Positions 8,420-15,727 are shown, counted from the stretch's first letter. The stretch is 64,000 nt of DNA from Candidatus Wallbacteria bacterium (GCA_028687545.1 JAQTZZ010000005.1:62001-126000); one strand, 5' to 3'. Numbers and translations: made by a program. The notes: generated by a model not told the origin, from the sequence alone.

Positions 8420-9607
8420 ATGAACAAAAAGCCTGAACTGAACATTTTCGATTCTCTATTCGGCTACCGGCCCAGACCGGATCGTAAGCCCATGGAGGAT
8501 TTTCTGACTCAGGCTTTTGCTTATGTTCTGGGAAAGAATAAGGCTATTCTGAACTCATATCTGCAAATGATTCATGGCAAACCTCAGATTCAGTCTGAGG
8601 ACTTTGAAATTATCACACAACAATCTTTAGACACCTGCAGAATTGATCTGATGATCTATTGGACACATTCAGGAAACCGGCACTGCCTGTTTGTGGAGCA
8701 CAAAACGGGGAGCAGCCCTTGGGAAGACTGCAATGATCAAGGCGATCCGATAAATCAGATACAGCATTACTGCGATGTTCTAAAAAAACAGAATTCGCTG
8801 GCTGGAGATCAGAAATGCCATGTTGCGCTGATCAGCCCTTTGCTTTTAAAGGATTATTCCAGAGCAGCAATCAACAGACCGGAATATCTCGGTAATTTCA
8901 CATGGGGTAATTTGGCAGGGCTGCTTGAAAAATTTTCGTCTGAAAACGAAATCATAGCAGAACTTCTTGAATTTTTAAGGAGGCAGGGTATGACATCTGA
9001 AAACTTCACTCTTTCCGAACTTGCCAGCATCGGTATGTACATAACCTATCTCGACAAGCTGAATTCGTTGAACCTGCGAATCAGCGAAACTTTTACCGGG
9101 CCACTGGAGGCTTTTGCCAGGGAAAAAGGGCTTGAATACAAAATGCTCTGGGGTGAACTCATTTACAGTTTCCATTATGGAGTTCTGCTTTTTTCCGGAC
9201 CAGACCCGAATGCTTCACCAGTCTGGCTGATCTGCGGGATTTCCAACAGGAACAAGAGCTGTGTTGATGATCAGGGCTATCCGGCTTTAATGCTGAAAGA
9301 CCAGGCAATACCTGACGTTGAATGTGGGGTGATAGTGGGGGAAGTGGATTTCAACAAGCTGAACGAAATGCTCGGCAAAGCTGAATTGAGCGGATTCGAG
9401 CAAATCGATGGAACGAAATATAAAAATCCGTTCTACGCAATACTCGCAAGAAAACCCTTAAGCGATTTCCTCTGCTCCGATCACCATGATACGGGCATAC
9501 TGGAATTTCTTGGTAAAGGGATCGCTCAAATTCTGGCTGAAAATTCCGTGTTCCGTAAGATTGTCGATGAATTCCGGCAGACAGAAAACACTGCGGAGAA
9601 AACATGA
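8420..9607 (+). CDS. PD-(D/E)XK nuclease superfamily protein
   Basis: The 395-residue protein begins three bases after the DUF2779 gene stop, so the two are an operon. Its N-terminal third carries a PD-(D/E)XK arrangement: CRIDLMIYW (Asp near residue 74), LFVEHKTG (E-x-K near 92) and INQIQHY (a QxxxY-type motif), as in RecB-like nucleases. The C-terminal two thirds have no recognised motif and may bind the substrate or a partner. The next gene overlaps its end by four bases (ATGA). Proteins of this kind occur in restriction and phage-defence loci and also as isolated hypothetical genes, so the role here is inferred only from company. Confidence 0.65.
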   Translation: MNKKPELNIFDSLFGYRPRPDRKPMEDFLTQAFAYVLGKNKAILNSYLQMIHGKPQIQSEDFEIITQQSLDTCRIDLMIYWTHSGNRHCLFVEHKTGSSPWEDCNDQGDPINQIQHYCDVLKKQNSLAGDQKCHVALISPLLLKDYSRAAINRPEYLGNFTWGNLAGLLEKFSSENEIIAELLEFLRRQGMTSENFTLSELASIGMYITYLDKLNSLNLRISETFTGPLEAFAREKGLEYKMLWGELIYSFHYGVLLFSGPDPNASPVWLICGISNRNKSCVDDQGYPALMLKDQAIPDVECGVIVGEVDFNKLNEMLGKAELSGFEQIDGTKYKNPFYAILARKPLSDFLCSDHHDTGILEFLGKGIAQILAENSVFRKIVDEFRQTENTAEKT

Positions 9608-10209
9608 GCAAGGAGATTCCAGATCCCTTTCTCTGCCGTGAACTCGGCCAGATACTGGACGACAGGCCACCAGACTGTCCTTGGCATTGCCACAGATGCA
9701 AACATGGAAACTTGAAGAAGCAGTGGAAAAGGTACAAGAAACCTTTCAAGCCCTATACCAAAGAAGAATTTGCAGGTTTCAACAGGCTGAACAGGAAGCT
9801 GACTGATCTGGAATTTGCGATCCAGAAGGAAGTGATCAGGCTGAGGGCTTTGGTGAACAGGCGGATCAGAAGCAAAGACCGCTTCCTGAGCGACCATGAA
9901 ATTGAAGTGGAGATCGGCTTCATATTGCGCAAGTCAGACCCGGACTACGATAAGCTTGAAGGTGATCCCTGTTACTATCTGAGAAGCAACAGTGGATTTG
10001 CTTTCACTAACAAGGTGTGTCTTTATTGTGACGGCAATGACTGGAGCGAAAGCTATGGAATTGACAGTTCCTTTCCGCTCCTGGACAAAAAATGCTGCTA
10101 CATGTTCCACGAACTGTGCGACGATTTTCATGACCGCCGGGTTTTGCTCAGGTTCGGGGAGATCTGGACTGATGTGAAGCTGGTGCTGCAGAATTTCAGG
10201 AGGATATGA
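9604..10209 (+). CDS. Cysteine-rich hypothetical protein, third gene of nuclease operon
   Basis: This 201-residue protein shares a four-base ATGA overlap with the upstream nuclease gene, so translation is coupled. I do not recognise the family. It has an N-terminal CPWHCHRCKHG cluster, a basic helical or coiled-coil segment rich in Lys and Arg (residues about 38-95), then VCLYCDGNDW and KKCCYMFHELC. The two cysteine/histidine clusters look like zinc-binding sites, suggesting nucleic-acid binding. No signal peptide or membrane segment is visible. Being the last gene of an operon with two nuclease-fold proteins, it could be a specificity or accessory subunit. Confidence 0.65.
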   Translation: MSKEIPDPFLCRELGQILDDRPPDCPWHCHRCKHGNLKKQWKRYKKPFKPYTKEEFAGFNRLNRKLTDLEFAIQKEVIRLRALVNRRIRSKDRFLSDHEIEVEIGFILRKSDPDYDKLEGDPCYYLRSNSGFAFTNKVCLYCDGNDWSESYGIDSSFPLLDKKCCYMFHELCDDFHDRRVLLRFGEIWTDVKLVLQNFRRI

Positions 10210-10260
10210 AGTTTCAATTGTGGATACAGTAAAGAGTTTTTATGTTGATTTTCGAACTTG

Positions 10261-10289
10261 TTGCCCTGGACAGAATTTTTGAGTAGAAT
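10261..10289 (+). promoter_or_regulatory. Sigma70-type promoter for VapB gene
   Basis: TTGCCC (10261-10266) and TAGAAT (10284-10289) are spaced by exactly 17 bases. They lie 25 bases before the VapB start codon, with GGAG at 10306-10309. The -35 box is a moderate match. Confidence 0.4.
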
Positions 10290-10314
10290 TAAGTAAAAAG
10301 AGTTTGGAGTTCCG

Positions 10315-10533
10315 ATGACATGCACGATTGCCGTTCAAAAGAAGCTGCTTGACGAAGCCTGCAGGATTGGCGAGCATAAATCCGAGAAAGAAGCGGTTCT
10401 GGCAGCGCTGAAAGAATATATCCAGCGCAGGAAACAGATGAACATTATCGAATTGTTCGGGCATGTGGACTACGATCCGAATTATGATTACAAATCGCAA
10501 AGAAGCGGTGGACAAAAGGTGACATTAAGTTAA
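10315..10533 (+). CDS. VapB-type antitoxin without its toxin
   Basis: This 72-residue protein matches the VapB antitoxin family (Pfam VapB_antitoxin type): LLDEACRIGEHKSEKEAVLA, then ALKEYIQRRKQ and a tail IIELFGHVDYDPNYDYK. The N-terminal part forms the DNA-binding dimer and the tail normally wraps a VapC toxin. GGAG five bases before the ATG supports the start. The usual overlapping vapC is absent. Instead the reading ends in an atypical tail (GGQKVTLS) and an AT-rich nuclease-like gene follows 27 bases later. This looks like an orphan antitoxin left after replacement of the toxin gene, or a recombined pair. Confidence 0.8.
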   Translation: MTCTIAVQKKLLDEACRIGEHKSEKEAVLAALKEYIQRRKQMNIIELFGHVDYDPNYDYKSQRSGGQKVTLS

Positions 10534-10559
10534 CATGTTTAATTAATTTTGGAGGCCTA

Positions 10560-11180
10560 ATGTCAGACGTTTATGAAAAAATCAAAAAAGCTTGGCAGTT
10601 TGATGTGAAATTTGACTATGAAAATGGGTTAATAAATTCTGAACGTTGCCTACAAGCTTCCCTTTACAGAGCTCTGCGTTTATATTTCAATGAAGAAAAA
10701 ATATTCGTGGAACCTCAATTTTATGCTGAAGGTACGATCCCTGACATCATTATATGCTCGAACAAAAGGATCCAAGTAGTTTTTGAAATAAAATTCATGC
10801 CAGATACATATCCTTCATTTGAAGAAGATTTGCTTAAATTATGTCGCTTATCTGAATCGGAATCACCAGAAAAAAATTCGGTTAAAGAATTGGACCCATG
10901 TACAGGTAAGTTTTCGAAAAAAGAGGATAAAAAATATTCACTGTGTAATGAAACAACAAAGTTCATTTTTGCGGCTATTGGGCAAGGATATGCGATAGCT
11001 GATTCAATTGACTCGCTGAAAGTAGACGGTCTGAATAAAAAGAAAATTAAGAGCTACTTTGAAGAAAAAAACTTAGAGTCGAGACTTCCTGAAAGATTCA
11101 TATTGCTATATGGAAAACTGCCAAGTTCCGAAAACCAAAAAAAAATTGAATTTATTATAGAAAAAAACTATGACGCTTAA
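10560..11180 (+). CDS. Putative PD-(D/E)XK-fold protein, AT-rich
   Basis: This 206-residue protein is preceded by a strong GGAGG. It carries SERCLQASLYRAL, then TIPDIIICSNKR and VVFEIKFMP, the PD...ExK layout of PD-(D/E)XK enzymes. The ERxLQAxLY motif is shared with the protein at 3957-4601, and both are markedly AT-rich, so they are probably distant relatives with a similar transfer history. No transmembrane or signal segment is present. It occupies the place where a vapC toxin would be expected after the VapB gene, raising the possibility that it is the functional partner. Nuclease activity is inferred from motifs only. Confidence 0.6.
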   Translation: MSDVYEKIKKAWQFDVKFDYENGLINSERCLQASLYRALRLYFNEEKIFVEPQFYAEGTIPDIIICSNKRIQVVFEIKFMPDTYPSFEEDLLKLCRLSESESPEKNSVKELDPCTGKFSKKEDKKYSLCNETTKFIFAAIGQGYAIADSIDSLKVDGLNKKKIKSYFEEKNLESRLPERFILLYGKLPSSENQKKIEFIIEKNYDA

Positions 11181-11230
11181 ACTCTTGCGCGCTACTTTTT
11201 GCTGAAATTAGGTGTAACCCTAATTTATCT

Positions 11231-11530
11231 CTAAAACCCAATCTTCCCCACATAACAGACATGATGTGCAGCTAGGTGTGTGCTTCGTTGATTAGAAATC
11301 CCTGCCTTCTGAATCAGCGTACAGAGCGCGTAATAGCACATTTTATCAGGATACGAAAAGACAGCCGGGTGCCAGTAGTCAATCACCACTGTTTTGCCTG
11401 TTGAATAAACAAACCCAGTATCTCCGATCGGCTTCAGCGGTTCTGACAATTTTTCAAACAACCCGAAAGTGCCGCCGCAGAGAACTATTTCCGGATCGAT
11501 CAGGAGCATCAGCTCCTTGAGCAAATCCAT
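11231..11530 (-). pseudogene. C-terminal fragment of uracil-DNA-glycosylase-like hypothetical protein
   Basis: The 99-residue reading contains DPEIVLCGGTFGLFE, then TVVIDYWHPAV. This resembles the C-terminal half of small proteins with a uracil-DNA-glycosylase-like fold (a GG strand, later an HP motif). The family is normally about twice as long. Upstream the frame extends only nine codons (IKWYCQEN) to a TAG, and no ribosome site precedes the ATG. I infer a 5'-truncated remnant. A functional short form cannot be excluded. It lies among other fragments and toxin-antitoxin parts. Confidence 0.45.
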
Positions 11531-11652
11531 GTTTTCTTGGCAATACCATTTAATCTATCAATGATTGACTTTGATTGCTCAAAATCATTTTTCTGGAAAG
11601 AATCGGTCAATGTCGGGATTCGATCTTCCCGTGCAGCTTGAGAAAACTTCAT

Positions 11653-11808
11653 GGCGACAAACCTTCAATTGAAGCTTCAATACTGGGTATGCCAGAGGAC
11701 TTGTATCACGCTTCTTCTGGCGACAAATTTTCAATTGAAGATTCAATAGACGAAAGCTCGCTACTAATATCACCCAGCGACGAAAGCTCGCTAATAATAT
11801 CACCCAGC
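11653..11808 (-). repeat. Degenerate in-frame repeats at 3' end of the 98-residue gene
   Basis: Two adjacent 30-bp units (11749-11778 and 11779-11808) differ at one base and encode LGDI(S/I)SELSS. Two 29-bp units (11653-11681 and 11719-11747) encode SIE(A/S)SIE(G/N)LS and are spaced by a multiple of three. The TGA ending the gene lies between the latter two, so the repeat frame continues beyond the stop. Confidence 0.7.
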
Positions 11809-12002
11809 TTATCTTCAATTTTGTCTAACTGGGAATTCAATGTGCATGACAGAAGAAAAGCGCCGACAAGTTCTGGGTTGGCTTTGGCAAAGCCTTCCCC
11901 AAAAACGCTATCTATTGATTTCACTGCATCCTGCATAAACTCAAGGTTTTTATCCTTGGCAATTTCCCTGGGTTTGTCAGCTGAAGATTTGACTGGTTTC
12001 AT
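11706..12002 (-). CDS. Small hypothetical protein with C-terminal helical repeats
   Basis: This 98-residue acidic protein begins MKPVKSSADKPREIAKDKN. Its second half is a helical repeat region (LDKIEDKLGDIISELSS, then LGDISSELSSIESSIEN) that would form a coiled coil. GGAGGAAACTGA before the ATG fixes the start. A well-formed promoter lies at 12115-12143 on the same strand. After the TGA the same frame reads another repeat-like segment (GIPSIEASIEGLSP) before a second TGA, so the present stop may be a recent truncation. I do not recognise the family. A plus-strand frame over the same bases (11575-12018) has no ribosome site and is treated as a shadow. Confidence 0.6.
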   Translation of the reverse strand: MKPVKSSADKPREIAKDKNLEFMQDAVKSIDSVFGEGFAKANPELVGAFLLSCTLNSQLDKIEDKLGDIISELSSLGDISSELSSIESSIENLSPEEA

Positions 12003-12114
12003 TCAGTTTCCTCCATGATTAAAACTTTACTAAGATTCGGCAATTTTCAGTGCTAACGCAATTTAGCTGCAATGATTTACAATGCCTCTGCCTCCTTTGC
12101 AAAAGCTTTTTTTC

Positions 12115-12143
12115 AGTATAATGAGTTTACTGATTAATGTAAA
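12115..12143 (-). promoter_or_regulatory. Sigma70-type promoter with overlapping inverted repeat
   Basis: On the minus strand TTTACA (12138-12143) and TATACT (12115-12120) are spaced by 17 bases. The -35 box is part of an inverted repeat, GTTTAC-N8-GTAAAC, that could bind a repressor. It points to the 98-residue gene starting at 12002, giving a leader of about 100 bases that contains a stray GGAGG with no start codon after it. Confidence 0.5.
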
Positions 12144-12171
12144 CTTGAAGTTGGACAATTCTGCTTCTTTT

Positions 12172-12462
12172 TCAAAAGAACCCCATCTTTTTATACTGCT
12201 CCGCATCCGCCGGAAATGGATCAACACCCTCCTTCCACCCTTCTTCCGCCAGATCAGACATGATGTGCCGCCTGGCTGGTGATTCTGCTTCAGGGCCAAA
12301 AATAATCACTGCTGTCCTTATCCCGGCTTCATGATGCCTGAATCTGCGGTGGCGGAAGCCGACTCCAGGCACACCGGCGAATTCGTCCAGCCACTGATGC
12401 AGCTCAGTCCAGGGCTTGCCGAACAGGCGGAGTGATTCTTGGCAGTGTTCGTTGAGTTTCAT
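12172..12462 (-). CDS. DUF6915-like hypothetical protein
   Basis: This 96-residue protein has the pattern of a widespread small family of unknown function (DUF6915-like): EHCQESLRLFGKPW, then LHQWLDEFAG, GFRHRRFRHHEAGI and ARRHIMSDL. The family start coincides with the ATG at 12462, yet no ribosome site is present. A sigma54-like element upstream would place the transcript start one base before the ATG, so the message may be leaderless. The conserved His/Arg-rich core suggests binding of metal or nucleic acid, but nothing is established. Members are found on phage and chromosomal accessory regions. Confidence 0.65.
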   Translation of the reverse strand: MKLNEHCQESLRLFGKPWTELHQWLDEFAGVPGVGFRHRRFRHHEAGIRTAVIIFGPEAESPARRHIMSDLAEEGWKEGVDPFPADAEQYKKMGFF

Positions 12463-12489
12463 GAAAATGAATTAACAAGAAGCGTGCCA
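12463..12489 (-). promoter_or_regulatory. Sigma54-like promoter element, leaderless geometry
   Basis: On the minus strand TGGCACG begins at 12489 and GT (12476-12475) follows GG at ten-base spacing within CTTGTTAATTCATTTTC. The predicted start at about 12463 is directly beside the ATG at 12462. The same geometry is seen at 61149-61123. Confidence 0.5.
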
Positions 12490-12536
12490 GAGTTTGATTT
12501 TTTCCTGGTGAGGTCTGAAGAATAGGGGACAGATGG

Positions 12537-12556
12537 ATTCCTGCTTACGCAGGAAT
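12537..12556. repeat. Short palindromic intergenic repeat
   Basis: ATTCCTGC and GCAGGAAT are perfect inverted arms around TTAC, followed by GACGG. This is the same type as the 'GATTCCTGC...GCAGGAATGAC' intergenic hairpins scattered in many bacterial genomes. Only one copy is in this window. Confidence 0.5.
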
Positions 12557-12685
12557 GACGGATTAGCGAATATGATGTCGTAATTATTGAAAATATTGAT
12601 TACTGCTGATCTAAAATTGATGATCAGTTCAAGTGTCAGCTACTTGTCTTACCCGAAAACCTTAGATTTCAGCCTGCCTTCTTGT

Positions 12686-12712
12686 TGGCACGGGAAGTGT
12701 TAATTCATTCTC
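12686..12712 (+). promoter_or_regulatory. Sigma54-like promoter element upstream of pseudokinase/TPR gene
   Basis: TGGCACG starts at 12686, with GT (12699-12700) at ten-base spacing from GG, in AGTGTTAATTCATTCTC. The predicted start is near 12712, followed by GGAGG at 12729-12733 and the ATG at 12739. It closely resembles the copy at 6827. Confidence 0.5.
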
Positions 12713-12738
12713 AACAATAAAATTCAATGGAGGTCAGG

Positions 12739-14289
12739 ATGAAAGGAAAAGGGGAGAAAGAAAAGTTGAGTTTTTTCAAGGATTTTATTCATTGTGTTTG
12801 GCACTATGACCATTGCCTGCTGCTTTACTTGCTGGAAACTGAGACAGGTAAAGTCGAACGGAAAAGAACGCAGCACTTTCTGGATCAGAATCCACCGGAC
12901 GAATTCTCCCTGCCTTTCACATTGCTTCACAGAATTCTGGACTTTATCTGTGAAGAACATGGCAAAGGGCTGGTCCATGGCAAGCTGTCCTGGTCGGATA
13001 TCTTTCTGACAGATGATAAGAAAATTGTGCATCAGGTTTTTCGAGCATCTGAAGAAGACAGGGCTGGGTTAATGGAAAAAGATGTATTCTTTGTTTCAAA
13101 GTACATGGACAGCTTTACTCTCCAGGGAAAACACTTTGAATATCCGGCCGACAAGAAAAAACTTCTGTCTATTCTCAAAGCCAGGCTGGTTGCAGGTGCG
13201 GCTGTAGCCAATGTCTTTGCCAGGGCCTGCATCGCCATGTCCTGCGGGGATTACAGGGAAGCTCTCAGGATCATGGGAAAACCGGGTGTGACTGAGTTTT
13301 TTCCAGCGCATTTGAATCTGGCCAGGGCTGCCTGCTGGCATCAACTGGGAAAAGATGATGAAGCAACCATTGAGCTTGGCCGTGAGATATCTAGCAATAA
13401 TTTCACTTCAGACCTGGACAGGCTTTTTATCAAGCTTTCTGGCAGCAATTGGGATGAGCTGGTGGCAGCCCACTTGCGAATTCAAGAGCCGGTTTTTATT
13501 CATCAGTTTCTTTTTTCTGCTGATGACAGGATGTCCATTGCTTCTGTCCTGCTGAAGTACGCTGAACTAGAGCCTGCTGATTATCTGGAGATCATAGGGT
13601 CTGAGAAAAAAATGGAACTGCTGAATCTACATCTCGGGGTGGTTCTTGAAAAAGATGTTCCCGTCAGAGCTATGCAATATTTTTATGATGTGCTGGAATC
13701 CTCTGGAACTGACAAACAGGTCAATTGCTGCAAAACCTGCTCGGGTAAGCATCTCTTTGACCTGCTTCTTTCGCTTGGATGGTATGAGAGAGCTCTTGAA
13801 TTTATGAATACCTATCCTGCATACACTGTTAACCCTTGCGTCCAGGTTTTTGAAACTAATCTCTGGAAGGGAAAGGAAGGCATGGTTGAAGTCATGGAAA
13901 AACTCACCCAGTCTGTGCTTGACGATTCCGATAAATCAATCCTGCTATGCATGATAGGACAGTTCAAGCACAACAGAGAAGACATTGACGGGGCGATTGA
14001 ATGTTTCATGGAAAGCCTGAATGAAAATCCGCATAGCATCGATGCCGCAAAAGAGCTTATCAAATGCGGCTACCCTGGGTCCTGTGATCGGATTTTTGAT
14101 TTCCTATACCAACGCCATCTGGAAAATCCGGACAATCTGAATCTTCTGCTGTTCACGATCATGTTTCTGGATAACGAATCCGGATATTTCGAGAAGACAC
14201 CGGACATAACGCCTGAAGCTTTGCTTGCAAAAGCGCTGGTGCTGAAATCCGGAGGTAGGGAGAAAGCGCTGGAGACATTGCAACAATGA
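12739..14289 (+). CDS. Pseudokinase-like protein with C-terminal TPR-type repeats
   Basis: This protein has about 516 residues. The N-terminal 150 residues contain GLVHGKLSWSDIFLTDDKK, which aligns in pattern with the kinase segment HxDLKPxNILL, but the catalytic Asp is replaced by Lys and no glycine loop is seen. It is therefore a degenerate kinase fragment. The rest is alpha-helical with TPR-like units (ARACIAMSCGDYREALRIM, IGQFKHNREDIDGAIECF), implying a protein-binding scaffold. GGAGG five bases before the second ATG favours the start at 12739 over 12727. No membrane segment is seen. A sigma54-like element precedes it. The partner could be the Ser/Thr kinase at 34428, but that is speculation. 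Confidence 0.6.
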   Translation: MKGKGEKEKLSFFKDFIHCVWHYDHCLLLYLLETETGKVERKRTQHFLDQNPPDEFSLPFTLLHRILDFICEEHGKGLVHGKLSWSDIFLTDDKKIVHQVFRASEEDRAGLMEKDVFFVSKYMDSFTLQGKHFEYPADKKKLLSILKARLVAGAAVANVFARACIAMSCGDYREALRIMGKPGVTEFFPAHLNLARAACWHQLGKDDEATIELGREISSNNFTSDLDRLFIKLSGSNWDELVAAHLRIQEPVFIHQFLFSADDRMSIASVLLKYAELEPADYLEIIGSEKKMELLNLHLGVVLEKDVPVRAMQYFYDVLESSGTDKQVNCCKTCSGKHLFDLLLSLGWYERALEFMNTYPAYTVNPCVQVFETNLWKGKEGMVEVMEKLTQSVLDDSDKSILLCMIGQFKHNREDIDGAIECFMESLNENPHSIDAAKELIKCGYPGSCDRIFDFLYQRHLENPDNLNLLLFTIMFLDNESGYFEKTPDITPEALLAKALVLKSGGREKALETLQQ

Positions 14290-14350
14290 CGCAGGAGCAG
14301 CTTAACTTTGTCCAGGTTAGCGAGTTAACATTGAAGTTTGAAGTGTTCTA

Positions 14351-14399
14351 AACCCCGCTACGCACCAATACACAGTAGCGTCTTAGTGCTGCGGGGGTT
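14351..14399. terminator. GC-rich branched hairpin between convergent genes
   Basis: AACCCCGC (14351-14358) pairs with GCGGGGGTT (14391-14399), with a nested CGCTAC/GTAGCG pair (14356-14361 and 14375-14380). It lies between the convergent ends of the TPR gene and the D-threonine-aldolase-like gene. No clear T-run follows, so it may be a structural rather than an intrinsic terminator. Confidence 0.4.
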
Positions 14400-14401
14400 A
14401 A

Positions 14402-14449
14402 GAAACAGTAAAAACTCACAAATCTGCGATTTGCAGTTTTAACTGTTTC
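14402..14449 (-). terminator. Long hairpin directly after the aldolase-like gene
   Basis: GAAACAG...CTGTTTC forms the base of an almost continuous stem of about 20 pairs, with an inner AAATC/GATTT. It begins at the stop codon of the minus-strand gene at 14449. It probably stabilises or terminates that transcript, and the opposite strand may also use it. Confidence 0.5.
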
Positions 14450-15510
14450 TAAATAATGAGATACTCCTGCATCAGATCAGCAGTCAGGCAGGAATGGACT
14501 GGCAGGATCGCCACCAGATCTCCGATTTTCAGGGTTTTGAGGATTTCCGTGGTTGTCCTGATCACTCCATGCTCCTGAGACAGTGCTGAGACTCTGGTGT
14601 CTTTGTAACTCTTGCCCCAGCCGTTTTCAAGCAACGGGCAGACCAGTCCGAAATTCTGTGAACCGTCGGATTCTTTCAGAAATTCCTTTGACAGATGCAC
14701 AGCCCCGCCATAGACGACGAATTCGTTCCGCTCAGGGTGAATCGCTATTACCGGGGCTGCCAGAGCTACGGCGATCTGTTCTTCAGTACAGCTGCCAAGC
14801 CTCAACTGCATTGTGTCGTAAAAAACGTAATTTCCAGGCCTGACTTCGTCGACTGCCTTGAAATCCGGGATCAGGCTGCAGGAAGGAGTGTCACCTGTTG
14901 AAAGCTCGAGAGATGGATACTGGCTGAGATAACCTTTTTTCAGAAAATTCAGTTTTGCGACAGTTTCGTCATAAAGGTTGATGATTTCCTCCCTGGACCC
15001 GGCTTTGTAAGCATGTCCTGAATGGGTCAGAAATCCTTTGAATTTGAGATTCCGCTGATCAATCTCTGAAAGGAGTGAATCCATGGTATCGATATCTTCC
15101 CAGGAAACTCCTGTCCTGTGATAGCCGCAGTCCACTTTGATCCAGATCTCGATTTTTTTGCCTGGCTCTATCCATTTTATCGTTTCCAGAGATTCCACGA
15201 GCACGCCCAGCTTTATCTTTTCCGACAGCTGGTAGATCTCGTCGAGTTCTCGGATATTCAGAGGAATGGCGATGGTAATGTCGTTGAAGTCCCATTCTGT
15301 AAAATGCACTGCCATTGCTACAGAAGACACTGTGATCTGGCTGCATCCTTGCTCACGGATCCAGTCGCCTACGAGAGCCGACTGGTGTGTCTTGAAATGA
15401 GGCCTGAGACGCACTTGGCTTTTTTTGGCCTTGTCTGCCATAGCCCGGATATTTATCAGGCAGCGTTCCTTATCAAGAAGAAGAGTTGGCTTTTTAATAT
15501 TCTGGAGCAT
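14449..15510 (-). CDS. D-threonine aldolase / D-serine dehydratase-like PLP enzyme
   Basis: This 353-residue fold-type III PLP enzyme belongs to the alanine racemase-like superfamily that includes D-threonine aldolase and D-serine dehydratase. The Schiff-base lysine is in RPHFKTHQ (near residue 39), the barrel continues through VDCGYHRTG and LTHSGHAYKAG, and the metal-binding C-terminal motif is HSCLTAD. These enzymes cleave D-3-hydroxy amino acids or deaminate D-serine in the cytoplasm, but the exact substrate cannot be read from sequence. A plausible minus-strand promoter (TTGGAC, 16 bases, TATATA) lies just upstream. The gene is monocistronic, ending in hairpins. Confidence 0.85.
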   Translation of the reverse strand: MLQNIKKPTLLLDKERCLINIRAMADKAKKSQVRLRPHFKTHQSALVGDWIREQGCSQITVSSVAMAVHFTEWDFNDITIAIPLNIRELDEIYQLSEKIKLGVLVESLETIKWIEPGKKIEIWIKVDCGYHRTGVSWEDIDTMDSLLSEIDQRNLKFKGFLTHSGHAYKAGSREEIINLYDETVAKLNFLKKGYLSQYPSLELSTGDTPSCSLIPDFKAVDEVRPGNYVFYDTMQLRLGSCTEEQIAVALAAPVIAIHPERNEFVVYGGAVHLSKEFLKESDGSQNFGLVCPLLENGWGKSYKDTRVSALSQEHGVIRTTTEILKTLKIGDLVAILPVHSCLTADLMQEYLII

Positions 15511-15604
15511 TTATTCATCAGTATATAGAGCAGCCGGCAGAATGTCCAAATCTGGCGCTCCACGAATTTGGGAATTCAATAAAAAAATAAATCAGTGAAA
15601 AAAA

Positions 15605-15633
15605 TGGACAATTAGGACAAACTACCGTAATAT
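15605..15633 (+). promoter_or_regulatory. Sigma70-type promoter for ABC-F gene
   Basis: TGGACA (15605-15610) and TAATAT (15628-15633) are separated by 17 bases. The predicted transcript would start near 15640 and carry a 155-base leader before the ABC-F start codon. That leader contains a short reading frame and a hairpin. Confidence 0.45.
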
Positions 15634-15663
15634 TATATTATCAAATTTAAGGATCACACTGCG

Positions 15664-15690
15664 ATGAAGACTTTCAACTTCATTTCATAA
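15664..15690 (+). CDS. Putative eight-residue leader peptide of ABC-F gene
   Basis: An ATG preceded by AAGGA (about nine bases) reads MKTFNFIS and stops. It lies in the leader between the likely promoter and the ABC-F gene. Antibiotic-resistance ABC-F genes are often controlled by ribosome stalling on short leader peptides, so the frame may be regulatory. Its shortness means chance is quite possible. Confidence 0.35.
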   Translation: MKTFNFIS

Positions 15691-15727
15691 TCTCCAGGCT
15701 CATAGAGTTCTCATTTATTATTTTCTG

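Noticed and set aside
11575-12018. A 147-residue plus-strand frame with SPSDESSL repeats
   Set aside because: It is the complement of the 98-residue coiled-coil gene, which has GGAGG and a promoter; this frame has neither.
14351-14399. An integron attC-like site (AACCCC...GGGGGTT)
   Set aside because: The ends do not match RYYYAAC/GTTRRRY core sites, and no integrase or cassette array is present.
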